From the NCBI GenBank assembly GCA_904419005.1, contig CAJFQI010000003.1:1-64000 (forward strand): a stretch of 64,000 nucleotides of DNA. Direction: 5' to 3'. The position numbers and the translations under genes are program-made. Shown one piece after another: positions 15,206 through 23,825 of the stretch (its first letter is position 1; each line of letters starts with the position of its first letter). The stretch comes from Candidatus Avimonas faecium (GTDB lineage: Bacteria > Bacillota > Clostridia > Oscillospirales > Acutalibacteraceae). The notes beneath the pieces are model-generated. The model made no database searches. It worked only from the letters and a program-made list of their open reading frames with translations, and was not told the origin of the DNA.

Positions 15206-16600
15206 ATGGCCAGCATGAAGCCTAAACTCAACGAGAAATCCGGGCTGTTGGAGCTCGGTTTCCAGTTTACCGATGTCAAGGAGCCGAACCTGTTCCGGAA
15301 TATGTACCCGTATAACGATATCCCCAAGCTGATTTTTAACCAACGGATTGTGCCGATGAACCTGCCGAAGGATATCTTTATCACCGACACCACCTTCCGC
15401 GACGGGCAGCAGGCCCGTTCGCCCTACACCGTGCAGGAGATCTGCGACATCTTCACCCTGCTGCACAAGCTCGACAACGGCAGCGGCATCATCCGCCAGA
15501 CCGAATTCTTCCTGTATTCCCAAAAGGACAAGGAAGCGGTGGAGCGCTGCCGGGAGCTGGGGTATGATTTCCCGCAGATCACCTCCTGGATCCGCGCCAA
15601 AAAAGAGGATTTCGCGATCGTCAAGGAGATGGGGCTCAAGGAAACCGGCATCCTGGTCTCCTGCTCGGACTACCACATCTTCAAAAAGATGAAGTGGACC
15701 CGGTCGGAGGCGCTGAAAAATTACCTTGAGGTCGTGGACGCCGCCCTGTGCGAGGGCATCGTCCCCCGCTGCCATTTTGAGGACATCACCCGCGCCGATT
15801 TCTTCGGCTTCGTCCTCCCCTTCGCGGAAAAGCTGATGGAGATGGCCCGGGACAGCGGTATCCCGATCAAGATCCGCGCCTGCGATACGCTGGGATTGGG
15901 GTCTTCAATCCCCGGCGTGGTCCTGCCCCGCAGCGTCCAGCAGATTATGTACGGGCTGACCAACTATTCCGGCGTGCCCTCCGAGCAGCTTGAGTGGCAC
16001 GGCCACAACGATTTCTACAACGCGGTGCCCAACGCCGTAACGGCCTGGCTGTACGGCTGCTCCTCGGTCAACACTTCCCTGCTGGGCATTGGGGAGCGCA
16101 CCGGCAACACGCCGCTGGAGGCCATGGTGATCGAATACTGCCAGCTCAAGGGCAACAACGGCGGGATGAACCTCAAGGCGATCACCGAAATCGCCGAGTA
16201 TTTTGAAAACGAGCAGCATTTTGAAATCCCGCCCCGCACGCCGTTTGTTGGCCGCGCCTTCAACGCGACCCGCGCCGGCATCCACGCCGACGGCCTGATG
16301 AAGGACGAGGAGATCTACAACATCTTCAACACCACCGATATCCTGGGCCGCCCGCCCATCGTGGTGGTGGACGCCCATTCGGGCGCGGCCGGCATCGCCG
16401 CCTGGATCAACACCTACTTTATGCTTGACGAGGAGAACAAGGTGGCCAAGCAGGATCCCGGCATCCAGAAGATCAAGGAATGGATTGACGCGGAATATGC
16501 GGGAGGCCGCACCACCGTCATCGGCGACGCGGAGATGGAGCAGCAGGTCAAGCAGCATCTGCCCCGCCTTCTTACCATCCGGGAGAGCCGGTCGGAATAA
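15206..16600 (+). CDS. Re-citrate synthase / isopropylmalate synthase-like enzyme
   Basis: A 464-residue member of the HMGL-like (DRE-TIM) acyltransferase family, which condenses acetyl-CoA with a 2-oxoacid. It shows the DRE-like metal site DTTFRDGQQ, the helix GIVPRCHFEDITRAD, HGHNDFYNAVPNA and GIGERTGNTPLEA, and a short C-terminal extension without the LeuA regulatory domain. From memory, the N-terminal extension and overall pattern match the Re-citrate synthase group of anaerobic Clostridia better than LeuA or NifV. It would then make (R)-stereospecific citrate for glutamate synthesis. The ribosome binding site AAGGAGG supports ATG 15206. It is a single-gene unit; substrate is inferred. 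Confidence 0.82.
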   Translation: MASMKPKLNEKSGLLELGFQFTDVKEPNLFRNMYPYNDIPKLIFNQRIVPMNLPKDIFITDTTFRDGQQARSPYTVQEICDIFTLLHKLDNGSGIIRQTEFFLYSQKDKEAVERCRELGYDFPQITSWIRAKKEDFAIVKEMGLKETGILVSCSDYHIFKKMKWTRSEALKNYLEVVDAALCEGIVPRCHFEDITRADFFGFVLPFAEKLMEMARDSGIPIKIRACDTLGLGSSIPGVVLPRSVQQIMYGLTNYSGVPSEQLEWHGHNDFYNAVPNAVTAWLYGCSSVNTSLLGIGERTGNTPLEAMVIEYCQLKGNNGGMNLKAITEIAEYFENEQHFEIPPRTPFVGRAFNATRAGIHADGLMKDEEIYNIFNTTDILGRPPIVVVDAHSGAAGIAAWINTYFMLDEENKVAKQDPGIQKIKEWIDAEYAGGRTTVIGDAEMEQQVKQHLPRLLTIRESRSE

Positions 16601-16625
16601 ACAACAGGGGCGGAAAGTCTCCCTG

Positions 16626-16677
16626 CCGTGCAAAAAGCGGGAATGGCATACGGCCATTCCCGCTTTTGTTGCACGGT
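16626..16677. terminator. bidirectional intrinsic terminator
   Basis: Stem AAAAGCGGGAATGGC / GCCATTCCCGCTTTT, extended outward by CCGTGCA / TGCACGG. It lies between the convergent citrate-synthase-like gene and the PBP2 end of the mre operon. Confidence 0.8.
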
Positions 16678-16702
16678 CCATTTTCAGCACAGGAGAAGCG
16701 TG

Positions 16703-18772
16703 TTACGGCAGCAGCTCGCCCTCCGGCGTGGGGGCGGTGCCGGCGTCCTTGGTTTCGAAATAGGCGTCAAGCATGGCTTTGGCCACCGCGGTAGAGGGAC
16801 GGGAGGTGCCGTTTTCCAAAACCACGGCGATTGCCACCTCGGGGTCGTCATAGGGGGCGTAGCCGATGAAGGTGCCATGGTCGGAGCCGCCGTTGCCGGC
16901 CTCCGCGGTGCCGGTTTTCCCTGCCGCGGCGTAGGAGGCGTTGCGAAAAGCCCACATCGCGGTGCCGTCGGTCATCACCTGGCGCATCCCCTGCCGGACG
17001 GCATCAATCGCGGTCTGGGAAAACTCCGCCGTCGCGGCGACCTCCGGTTCCACCGGGGTTTCCACGCCGTCGTAGCTGATCACGCTCTGCACCAGGTGGG
17101 TCTTGTACCGCACGCCGTTATTGGCGATGGTCATCGCATATGCCGCCAGCTGGATCGGGGTGAAGGAGTTGTCCGACTGGCCGATGGCCGCGGAACAGGT
17201 GTCGCCGGGGTTCCAAGCGAGCCCCAGCGTCTGGCGGTAGGCCGGGCCGGCCAGGATGCCCTCGGCTTCGCCCACCTCAATGCCGGTCTTTTGCCCCAGG
17301 CCGTAGAGGGCGCTGTATTCGTTCATCTTTTCAATCCCGAGCATCCGCCCCACGTCGTAGAAAAACACGTTGCAGGATTCCTGCAGGGCGTAGACGACGT
17401 TGGCGCGGCCGTGGATGCCCATACAGGTCGGGGCATAGCCGCTGTCCGCATAATAGGTATAGGTGCCGGTGCGCTTGCCCAGCGCCGGGGTACAGCTGAC
17501 CGGCCGGCTGTCCGGGGTGATGATCCCCTCGGTCAAGGCGGCAAGTGCTACGCCGGGCTTCATGGTCGAGCCGATAGCAAAGGTTCCGTTGAGCGCCCGG
17601 TTGAAGAGCGGCTTATCCGGGTCGTTGATGAGCTCGTTGTAATCGGCGTTGTAGGTCGAGAGGTTATAATTCGGCCAGGTGGCGCATACCAGCACCCCGC
17701 CGGTCTTGACGTCCAGCATGACGACGGCGCCGCTGCGCACATCCTGCCCGCTGCTGCCCTCCGCCTGGGCCCGCAGGGTGGCGATCTGGTCGGCCAGCGT
17801 ATCCTGCGCGGTCTTCTGTAAGCTGGAATCCAGCGTCAGCACCACGGTATCCCCGGGGACGGGCGAGGTGGTTACCGTCTTTTCCGTTACATTGCCCTCG
17901 GAGTCCTTGCGGGTGGTGCTGACCCCGTCCTCGCCCCGCAGGGCGTCCTCCATCGCGGCTTCAATCCCGCTTTTGCCCACGATGTCGTTGAGCTGGTAGC
18001 CCTTTTCCTTGAGCTCCTCGTATTCCTCCGCGTAAATCGGGCCGACCGTGCCGATCAGGTGGGAGGCGATCTCCCCGCTTACATATTCCCGCACCGGGGT
18101 GGTCTGGACGTTGACGCCGGGAAAGCGGTTGCTGTTTTCCAGGATCCAGTTATAGGTATCCTCCGAAATATCGGAGGAAAAGGTGAAGGGGTTTCGCAGG
18201 GAAAATTCCCGCAGCTCCATCTCGTACCGCACCCCCGCGATGGTGCGCTGCTCCTCCTGGCTGAAGCCTTCCAGCTTGTACCGCTCAATCAGCGCATCCA
18301 TGCACTGTTCCGCCGTGGCGTACTCCGCCATGCGCAGCTTGCTTTTGAGCGTGGCGATGCTGCTGTCCCGGCCGTCCACAAATTCATACGGCGCTTTGCC
18401 GGTGATCGGCAGGGAGTCGCTCCATTCTTCCCCGTTTTGGGTCAGCAGGTCGGTCAGCGACTGGATGATGGTATTCTGCTGCCGCTCTTCCTCGTCGCTG
18501 CTTCCGCGGGGGAAAAAGTCGTAGTCGAACACGACGGAAAAGCTGGTGCGGTTGACAGCCAGCGGGCGCATATAGCGGTCAAGGATCTCCCCGCGGGAGG
18601 CGGAGATGGGCACCTCTGTGGAGGCGCTGCGGCTGGCCAGGTCGGCGTACTCGTCGCCGTCAACGATCTGGATCTGGAAAAGGCGCACCGAATAGCCGCC
18701 GAAAATCAGCGCGATAGCGGCGGCCAAGGCGACGGCGCGCCGGCGGGTAATGCCACGGTTGGAACGTTCCAT
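16703..18772 (-). CDS. mrdA: penicillin-binding protein 2 (elongasome transpeptidase)
   Basis: A 689-residue class B PBP that cross-links peptidoglycan during side-wall growth. It has one N-terminal membrane helix (about 11-30), a dimerisation/pedestal domain with RGEILDRYMRPLAVNR, and a transpeptidase domain with the active-site STMK in GSTMKPG, SCN in QESCNVFFYD, and KTGTAE. ATG 18772 has AAAGGG 8 nt upstream. It is last in the mreB-mreC-mreD-PBP2 order, which identifies it as the MreBCD partner rather than a division PBP or SpoVD. Its glycosyltransferase partner RodA is encoded at 54.2 kb. Confidence 0.93.
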   Translation of the reverse strand: MERSNRGITRRRAVALAAAIALIFGGYSVRLFQIQIVDGDEYADLASRSASTEVPISASRGEILDRYMRPLAVNRTSFSVVFDYDFFPRGSSDEEERQQNTIIQSLTDLLTQNGEEWSDSLPITGKAPYEFVDGRDSSIATLKSKLRMAEYATAEQCMDALIERYKLEGFSQEEQRTIAGVRYEMELREFSLRNPFTFSSDISEDTYNWILENSNRFPGVNVQTTPVREYVSGEIASHLIGTVGPIYAEEYEELKEKGYQLNDIVGKSGIEAAMEDALRGEDGVSTTRKDSEGNVTEKTVTTSPVPGDTVVLTLDSSLQKTAQDTLADQIATLRAQAEGSSGQDVRSGAVVMLDVKTGGVLVCATWPNYNLSTYNADYNELINDPDKPLFNRALNGTFAIGSTMKPGVALAALTEGIITPDSRPVSCTPALGKRTGTYTYYADSGYAPTCMGIHGRANVVYALQESCNVFFYDVGRMLGIEKMNEYSALYGLGQKTGIEVGEAEGILAGPAYRQTLGLAWNPGDTCSAAIGQSDNSFTPIQLAAYAMTIANNGVRYKTHLVQSVISYDGVETPVEPEVAATAEFSQTAIDAVRQGMRQVMTDGTAMWAFRNASYAAAGKTGTAEAGNGGSDHGTFIGYAPYDDPEVAIAVVLENGTSRPSTAVAKAMLDAYFETKDAGTAPTPEGELLP

Positions 18773-18888
18773 GCTTCAATCCCTTTCAAAGCCGGGGGTG
18801 GAGGTGCGAATAGGTGCGGATAAGCGGCCGCGTTTCCCCGCAGGGGCAGGCCGCGTTCTGCCCAGGGCGCCGCAGCGCCCAAAGCAAG

Positions 18889-19007
18889 GGAGGAACGCCC
18901 CACGTTCCAAATCCTCGCTACGAGAGGAGGAACGCCCCGCGTTCCAAGTCCTCACATAAGAGGGAAAAACGCGAAGCGTTTTTCTGGAGGAACGCCCCGC
19001 GTTCCTC
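18889..19007. repeat. palindromic repeats between mreD and PBP2
   Basis: GGAACGCCCCGCGTTCC occurs at 18929 and 18989, with a one-base variant (CCACG) at 18892. Each can fold as GGAACGC / GCGTTCC. The first two share a 26-bp direct repeat ending in CAArTCCTC. A separate hairpin AAAAACGC-GAA-GCGTTTTT lies at 18965-18983 and, read on the minus strand, ends in T5 like a weak terminator. The 235-bp gap is long for this otherwise compact operon. Confidence 0.85.
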
Positions 19008-19559
19008 CTATTCTCTGCGCCGCAGCAGCCGGGAAATCCCGTAAACCGCCCCATAGAGCAGCGGAGAGAGCACCAGAGTATACACGGCGTTGGGGAGGAG
19101 AAGGTGCAGCAGGACATACGCCGGTTCCGCCTGCGACACCAGGATATGATTGAAAAACAGGTCCAGGATCCCCTGAATGGCCAGCGTGCCGGCAATCAGC
19201 ATCAAAAAGGAAAGCAGGTTGTTGCGCATCAGCAGCTGGATCAGCAGCCCGGCCGCACAGCAAAGAGCCATAAGGATCAGCGCGTTGAAGCCCAGCAGCC
19301 GGTCGGAAAACAGGTCCCAGAGCAGCCCGGCCGCCACCCCGGCGGCGGCGCCGCCCACCGGCCCTTCGCACATGGCGATCGCTACTGCCAGAGGGATCAG
19401 GAGCACCGGGCGCCCTCCCGCAATTTCCGGGAAAAGGCGGGGCGCCGACTGCAAAAGCAGCGCCAGCAGGAGGATCAGTCCGTAAGCCGTCCATTTCAGA
19501 TAGCGGTGCCCGAGCTTGGGCATGGGGTTGTGCGAACCGATGGGTTCGTTGTCCGGCAT
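19008..19559 (-). CDS. mreD: rod shape-determining protein MreD
   Basis: A 183-residue integral membrane protein of the elongasome with about five or six hydrophobic helices and few charged residues. The motif GAAAGVAAGLLWDLFSDRLLGFNAL matches the MreD pattern. It links cytoplasmic MreB to periplasm-side MreC and the PBP2/RodA synthase. ATG 19559 follows GGAAAGGAGG at 8 nt. It lies 38 bp after mreC. MreD is poorly conserved, so context carries part of the call. Confidence 0.9.
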   Translation of the reverse strand: MPDNEPIGSHNPMPKLGHRYLKWTAYGLILLLALLLQSAPRLFPEIAGGRPVLLIPLAVAIAMCEGPVGGAAAGVAAGLLWDLFSDRLLGFNALILMALCCAAGLLIQLLMRNNLLSFLMLIAGTLAIQGILDLFFNHILVSQAEPAYVLLHLLLPNAVYTLVLSPLLYGAVYGISRLLRRRE

Positions 19560-19597
19560 GGCTGCGCCTCCTTTCCAGGCCGGCTGCCCGGCCGCGC

Positions 19598-20452
19598 TTA
19601 TTCTTCCGCGTTTTCTCCCTGCCCGTCAAAGGAAATGATGATGAAGACGTCGGACAGGTTTTTCAGGTCGGCGAACGGCTCAATGACGGCGTACATGGTC
19701 AGCGCATCCGATTCCGGCTGGATTTCCTGGATGGTGCCGATGAGCAGCCCTTCGGGGTAAATGCCGCCCCTGCCGGACGTGACCACATAATCCCCGGTCG
19801 CCGCGCCGCTGTCCCGGGAGAGGAGGTTCAGCCGCAGCCGCCCCTCCTGCGCCAGCGAGGCGGAGCCGCCGGTGACCCCGCCGCTGCGGGTGCGGCTGAC
19901 GTAGGCGCTCACTTGGGTGGCCGGGTCAAGGATGGTGCGCACCTTCGCATAATTGAGCCCGACCTCATATACCACCCCAACCAGCCCGTCCGGCGTGATC
20001 ACCGGGTCGTCGGCCTTGACGCCCTCAAGGGAGCCGGCGTCAATAGTAAAGTTGCCGTATTTATCCGCCGGGTCCATCGCGATGACCCGCCCGTCCGCAA
20101 ACTGGTAGTCGGGGTTCTGTTCCTTTAGCTCGAGGAATTCACGGTACAGCTCGTTTTGGCGGCGCAGCTCATCCGCCTCCACCTGGTTTTGGCGCAGCTC
20201 GTTGACCTCGCTTTGCAGGCGCTCGTTTTCCTCCCGCAGCGCATTGGAGTCGGTGAAAATCCCGATAAAGCTGTTGAAGCCGTCGGAAACCGTGGTGGCC
20301 AGGGACTGCAGGGGGGTGACGACCGCGCCGGTGATGGTGGCCGGGATAGTGGACACGCCGCCGGTGGACGCGGCGTAGATCATAATGCCGATCAGGAAGA
20401 GCGCCACCACGACCAGGGCCTTGAACGCCACGCTTTTCAGAAATTCTTTCAC
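19598..20452 (-). CDS. mreC: rod shape-determining protein MreC
   Basis: A 284-residue bitopic protein with an N-terminal membrane helix (VAFKALVVVALFLIGIMIY), a coiled coil (about 70-110, NERLQSEVNELRQNQ) and the two-lobed beta domain (RVIAMDPADKYGNFTIDAG, TSGRGGIYPEGLLIG). It organises the elongasome outside the membrane. The start is GTG 20452, directed by TAGGAGGG 5 nt upstream; the track start (20470) would place that site inside the gene. Confidence 0.94.
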   Translation of the reverse strand: MKEFLKSVAFKALVVVALFLIGIMIYAASTGGVSTIPATITGAVVTPLQSLATTVSDGFNSFIGIFTDSNALREENERLQSEVNELRQNQVEADELRRQNELYREFLELKEQNPDYQFADGRVIAMDPADKYGNFTIDAGSLEGVKADDPVITPDGLVGVVYEVGLNYAKVRTILDPATQVSAYVSRTRSGGVTGGSASLAQEGRLRLNLLSRDSGAATGDYVVTSGRGGIYPEGLLIGTIQEIQPESDALTMYAVIEPFADLKNLSDVFIIISFDGQGENAEE

Positions 20453-20518
20453 GGGGTCCCTCCTAACCACCCATCATACAGGGGGAATATGTCTTTCCGG
20501 TCAAGGAAAAGAAAGAAT

Positions 20519-20575
20519 CCGCGGCTTTTCGCCCACCGCCCTCTCCGGGTAGGGCGGGTACGAGAAAGCCCCGCG
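20519..20575 (-). terminator. imperfect hairpin between mreB and mreC
   Basis: CCGCGGCTTTTCGCCCACCG-type arm pairs with AGGGCGGGTACGAGAAAGCC-type arm around an 8-nt loop. On the minus strand the hairpin is followed by a pyrimidine-rich stretch (TTCTTTCTTTTCC). It may partly terminate or process the message so that mreB exceeds mreCD. Confidence 0.45.
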
Positions 20576-20606
20576 CCCGCGGTTGGCGGAGGCGGGGCGG
20601 GATCCC

Positions 20607-21617
20607 TTACCGGGAATGCTTGGCGCGCAGGTCGCTGATCATGCCGCGGTCAAGGCATTTGCCCGTGCCGTTGACCACGCAGTCCAGCGGATCCTCCGCG
20701 ATATGCACCGGCATACCGGTCTCGCGGTTGATCAGCACGTCCAGCCCGCGCAGGAGCGCGCCGCCGCCGGTGAGCATGATGCCGTTGTCAATGATATCGG
20801 CCGACAGCTCCGGCGGGGTGTTTTCCAGCGTCGAGCGGATCGCGTCAACGATCGAACCGACCGGGTCGGCCAGGGCCTCGCGGATCTCCTCAGAGGAAAC
20901 GGTGATATTCTTGGGCAGGCCGTCCAGGAGGTTGCGGCCCTTGACCTCCATGGTGGTTTCCTCCTGGCCGGGGAAGGCGGAGCCGATGCTGATCTTGATG
21001 TTTTCCGCCGTGCGCTCGCCGATCAGCAGGTTGTATTTTTTCTTGATGTACGAAACGATCGCCTCGTCAAAATCGTCCCCCGCGGTGCGGACCGAGCAGG
21101 AGGTCACGATGTCGTCCAGCGAGATAACCGCCACCTCCGAGGTGCCGCCGCCGATATCAACCACCATGCAGCCGGCCGCGTCGCCGACCCGCAGGCCCGC
21201 CCCAATGGCCGCGGCCATCGGCTCCACAATCAACTCCACGTCCTTGGCGCCGGCGCTGCGCGCAGCCTCGTCCACCGCCCGGCGTTCCACCTCGGTCACG
21301 CCCGAGGGGATGCATACCATCACGCGGGGGCGGCTGAAGATCGACGAGTGGGTGGTTTTGCGGATGAAATGCTTGAGCATCTCCGCCGTCACGTCAAAAT
21401 CCGCGATCACGCCGTCCTTGAGGGGGCGCATGGCGGAGATCGAGCCAGGGGTGCGGCCGATCATCTCCTTAGCTTCGGTGCCGACCGCCATGACCGTGTC
21501 GGTTTTGACGTCTACGGCAACCACCGACGGCTCGCGCATGACGATCCCTTTGCCCTTGACGTAGACCAGGGTGTTGGCGGTGCCCAAGTCGATGCCGATA
21601 TCGCGGTTAAAAAACAT
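20607..21617 (-). CDS. mreB: rod shape-determining protein MreB
   Basis: A 336-residue actin homologue that polymerises under the membrane and directs side-wall synthesis. It has phosphate-binding loop 1 ([19 protein letters not shown]), phosphate 2 ([15 protein letters not shown]) and the adenosine site ([12 protein letters not shown]). ATG 21617 has GGAAAGGAAG upstream. It is first in the mreBCD-PBP2 run with a promoter about 260 nt upstream. Mbl or MreBH-type paralogues cannot be excluded, but the mreC neighbour favours MreB. Confidence 0.97.
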   Translation of the reverse strand: MFFNRDIGIDLGTANTLVYVKGKGIVMREPSVVAVDVKTDTVMAVGTEAKEMIGRTPGSISAMRPLKDGVIADFDVTAEMLKHFIRKTTHSSIFSRPRVMVCIPSGVTEVERRAVDEAARSAGAKDVELIVEPMAAAIGAGLRVGDAAGCMVVDIGGGTSEVAVISLDDIVTSCSVRTAGDDFDEAIVSYIKKKYNLLIGERTAENIKISIGSAFPGQEETTMEVKGRNLLDGLPKNITVSSEEIREALADPVGSIVDAIRSTLENTPPELSADIIDNGIMLTGGGALLRGLDVLINRETGMPVHIAEDPLDCVVNGTGKCLDRGMISDLRAKHSR

Positions 21618-21991
21618 ATGGCTTTCTTCCTTTCCTCATAAGCGGCAAAAACTGGAGGCGCCGCGTGTTTTCCTTGCGTGTCCGCACTGGCAATATCCCC
21701 TCTGCCCGCTTGCCCAAAGAAGGGGGAAGCGGGACAGCGAAAGTTTTGGCGGAAATAGGGAGGTTTATGCATCGCGACAGGAAGATTCTCCCATCACCAA
21801 AGGGCGCGGCTGCCCGCCCGCGCAAAGCCCTTGAGGGCGGCCGGCCCTGGAAAGCGACACTATGACAAGTATTTATTATATACTGCCGCGGCGTTTTGTA
21901 CAACCGGGTTTTGCTGAAAATTTTCTTAAGCTTCCCGTTCCGTTTCTAGTGGAAATTGGGAAAAAACGGATGACACCCTCCGCGGGCCGGC
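21618..21991. other. mreB leader and promoter region
   Basis: Holds the minus-strand promoter at 21875-21903 and a long untranslated leader of about 250 nt that can fold locally (CCCGCTT / AAGCGGG around 21705-21735). No gene seen. Confidence 0.5.
21875..21903 (-). promoter_or_regulatory. promoter of the mre operon
   Basis: Minus strand: TTGTAC, 17-nt spacer, TATAAT, downstream of maf. It allows mreBCD-PBP2 to be expressed independently of the zapA-maf genes. Confidence 0.6.
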
Positions 21992-22588
21992 TCATTCCTC
22001 CGGCAGCCCTTGGAGGAAACGCCACAGCCGTCCGCCCGGCAGCCCCATCACGGTGTAGAAATCACCTTCAATGCCCCGGATGTTGCGCAGGCCGGCGCCC
22101 TGGATGCCGTAGGCGCCCGCCTTGTCCATCGGTTCCCCGGTGGCGACGTATTCGTCGATCTCGCGGGGGGAGAGAGGATAAAAGGAGACCCTGGCGCTGT
22201 CGGCAAAGCCCTTTCCCTCCGGCGGGCAGCCCGGCCCGAACAGCCAGACGCCCGTGTATACCGTATGGGAGCGCCCCTGCAGGAGGCGGAGCATCCGCCG
22301 GGCGTCCTCCGCATCCCGCGGCTTGCCCAGCACCAGCCCGTCCACCGACACCACCGTGTCGGCGCCGAGCACCGTCCGGCCGGGGAAGCGGGAAGCGACC
22401 TCCGCCGCCTTGCCCCGCGCCACCGCGCAGACCGCTTGGTCCAAGGGCAGGCGCGGGTCAATCGCCGGTTCGCTGCCGGCGGGAGCCGTCTCAAACGGCA
22501 GGCCGAGCAGGGTGAGGATCTCCCGGCGGCGGGGGGAGGCGGAGGCCAGCACCAGGGGCAGGTTTAAGCAAGCGGGGGAAGATTCCAT
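21992..22588 (-). CDS. maf: Maf family nucleotide pyrophosphatase
   Basis: A 198-residue house-cleaning enzyme hydrolysing dTTP/UTP or modified nucleotides. It has LASASPRRREILTLLG (the S-x-R-R-x-x-L motif), VLGADTVVSVDGLVLGKPRD and AYGIQGAG. The start is ATG 22588 (MESSPACLNLPL) rather than the track start 22756. It lies directly upstream of mreB, a common arrangement in many bacteria. Confidence 0.94.
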   Translation of the reverse strand: MESSPACLNLPLVLASASPRRREILTLLGLPFETAPAGSEPAIDPRLPLDQAVCAVARGKAAEVASRFPGRTVLGADTVVSVDGLVLGKPRDAEDARRMLRLLQGRSHTVYTGVWLFGPGCPPEGKGFADSARVSFYPLSPREIDEYVATGEPMDKAGAYGIQGAGLRNIRGIEGDFYTVMGLPGGRLWRFLQGLPEE

Positions 22589-22774
22589 AGGGGACCGTCC
22601 TTTCGGGAAGGGATTTTCCGGCTCCTTCGCCGGCAGCAGGGGAAATCGGCGGCGGCCCGCACCTGCCGTGAGCGATCCGCGCGGCGTAGGGGGTTGCTTT
22701 TTCTCGGCGGGGAAGCCCGCGCCGGAGCCGGGAGCTTTTGCCGGCCAAGTCTGCACCTGCGGCGAGCTTCGCGT

Positions 22775-23035
22775 TCAGCGCACCTTTTTGTACAGCAGCA
22801 GGGCGGCGGCGATAAACAGCACCTGAAGGACGTTGACCTGCATATGAAAGGAAAAACTCAGATCGATGATCGCGAGGTCGAGCCGGCCCAAGTCGAAGCC
22901 GATCGACTCCCCCCAGGTCAGCCATTTCAAAAAGCCAATGTCCTTGGTCAGCGTCCCGACAAGGGCCGAGAGCACGATGGCCGCCAGGACCAGAAAAACC
23001 AGGATGAGGGTGTTTTTCGCCTTGCTCATTGTCAT
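22775..23035 (-). CDS. DUF4321 family small membrane protein
   Basis: An 86-residue protein with two hydrophobic helices (TLILVFLVLAAIVLSALVG and VNVLQVLFIAAALLLYKK) flanking GFDLGRLDLAIIDLSFSFHMQVN. This layout matches DUF4321, a small clostridial family often near mre or maf genes. AGGAG lies 4 nt before ATG 23035 and 10 nt before ATG 23029, so either may be used. Function unknown. Confidence 0.8.
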   Translation of the reverse strand: MTMSKAKNTLILVFLVLAAIVLSALVGTLTKDIGFLKWLTWGESIGFDLGRLDLAIIDLSFSFHMQVNVLQVLFIAAALLLYKKVR

Positions 23036-23198
23036 ACTTCTCCTTTGGGCACCCTCCGGCCTCCGGAGCCGTTTCGGCCTCCGGGAGCCGGAGGGTTTTG
23101 TTTATCCTTGGGGCGGCATTCCGTCCGCGCCCCGGCATAAAGCCGACACGGGCGGAAACGGAGGGGGCTGCTCTGCCGCCGGCCCGTGCCCGTGCTGG

Positions 23199-23648
23199 TT
23201 ACCGCCGGCCGGTGGAGCCGAAGCCCCCGTCCCCGCGGGCGGTCTTTTCCAGCTCCGCCACCTCTTCAACGGCGGGCAGCAGCACCGGCGCGATCACAAG
23301 CTGGGCGATCCGCTCCCCCGGTTCGATGGTGTAGGGCTCGTCCGACAGGTTGATCATCCCCACCCGCAGCTCGCCGGTATAGTCGCTGTCGATGACGCCG
23401 ACGCAGTTGGAAAGGGTCAGCCCGTGCTTGGTGGCCAGCCCGCTGCGGGCATAGACCAGCCCTACCGTCTCCGGCGAGGGCAGGCCAATGGCGATGCCGG
23501 TCGGCACGCCGGCCCGCTGCCCGGGAAGGATGGTCAGCGGCGCGTCGAGCAGGGCGTAAAGGTCCATCCCGGCGCTGCCTGGGGTGGCGCGGGTCGGCAG
23601 CACCGCCCGTGGGTCCAGCTTTTTGATTTTCAGGGTGAGATCGGCCAT
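23199..23648 (-). CDS. dut: deoxyuridine triphosphatase
   Basis: A 149-residue trimeric dUTPase that converts dUTP to dUMP. All five motifs are visible: AGMDLYALLD, VYARSGLATKHG, NCVGVIDSDYTGELRV, EPGERIAQLVIAP and the C-terminal arm GDGGFGSTGRR. ATG 23648 has CAGGAGG upstream. It is in the zapA-to-maf run on the minus strand. Confidence 0.96.
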   Translation of the reverse strand: MADLTLKIKKLDPRAVLPTRATPGSAGMDLYALLDAPLTILPGQRAGVPTGIAIGLPSPETVGLVYARSGLATKHGLTLSNCVGVIDSDYTGELRVGMINLSDEPYTIEPGERIAQLVIAPVLLPAVEEVAELEKTARGDGGFGSTGRR

Positions 23649-23825
23649 GGGAAACCTCCTGTATCGTATGATCCAAGGTGTTCAAAACGGTCGCTGAGGC
23701 AAAGCGGCCCGCCCGCGCCCCCTTTCCCAAGCGGGGGGCGGCTGGGGAGCCGGCACGGGCTTCCCGGGCGGTTCTGGAAGGCGAGGATGCCCGGCGGGAC
23801 AAGCGGAAGGGGCTCCGCAAACGCG

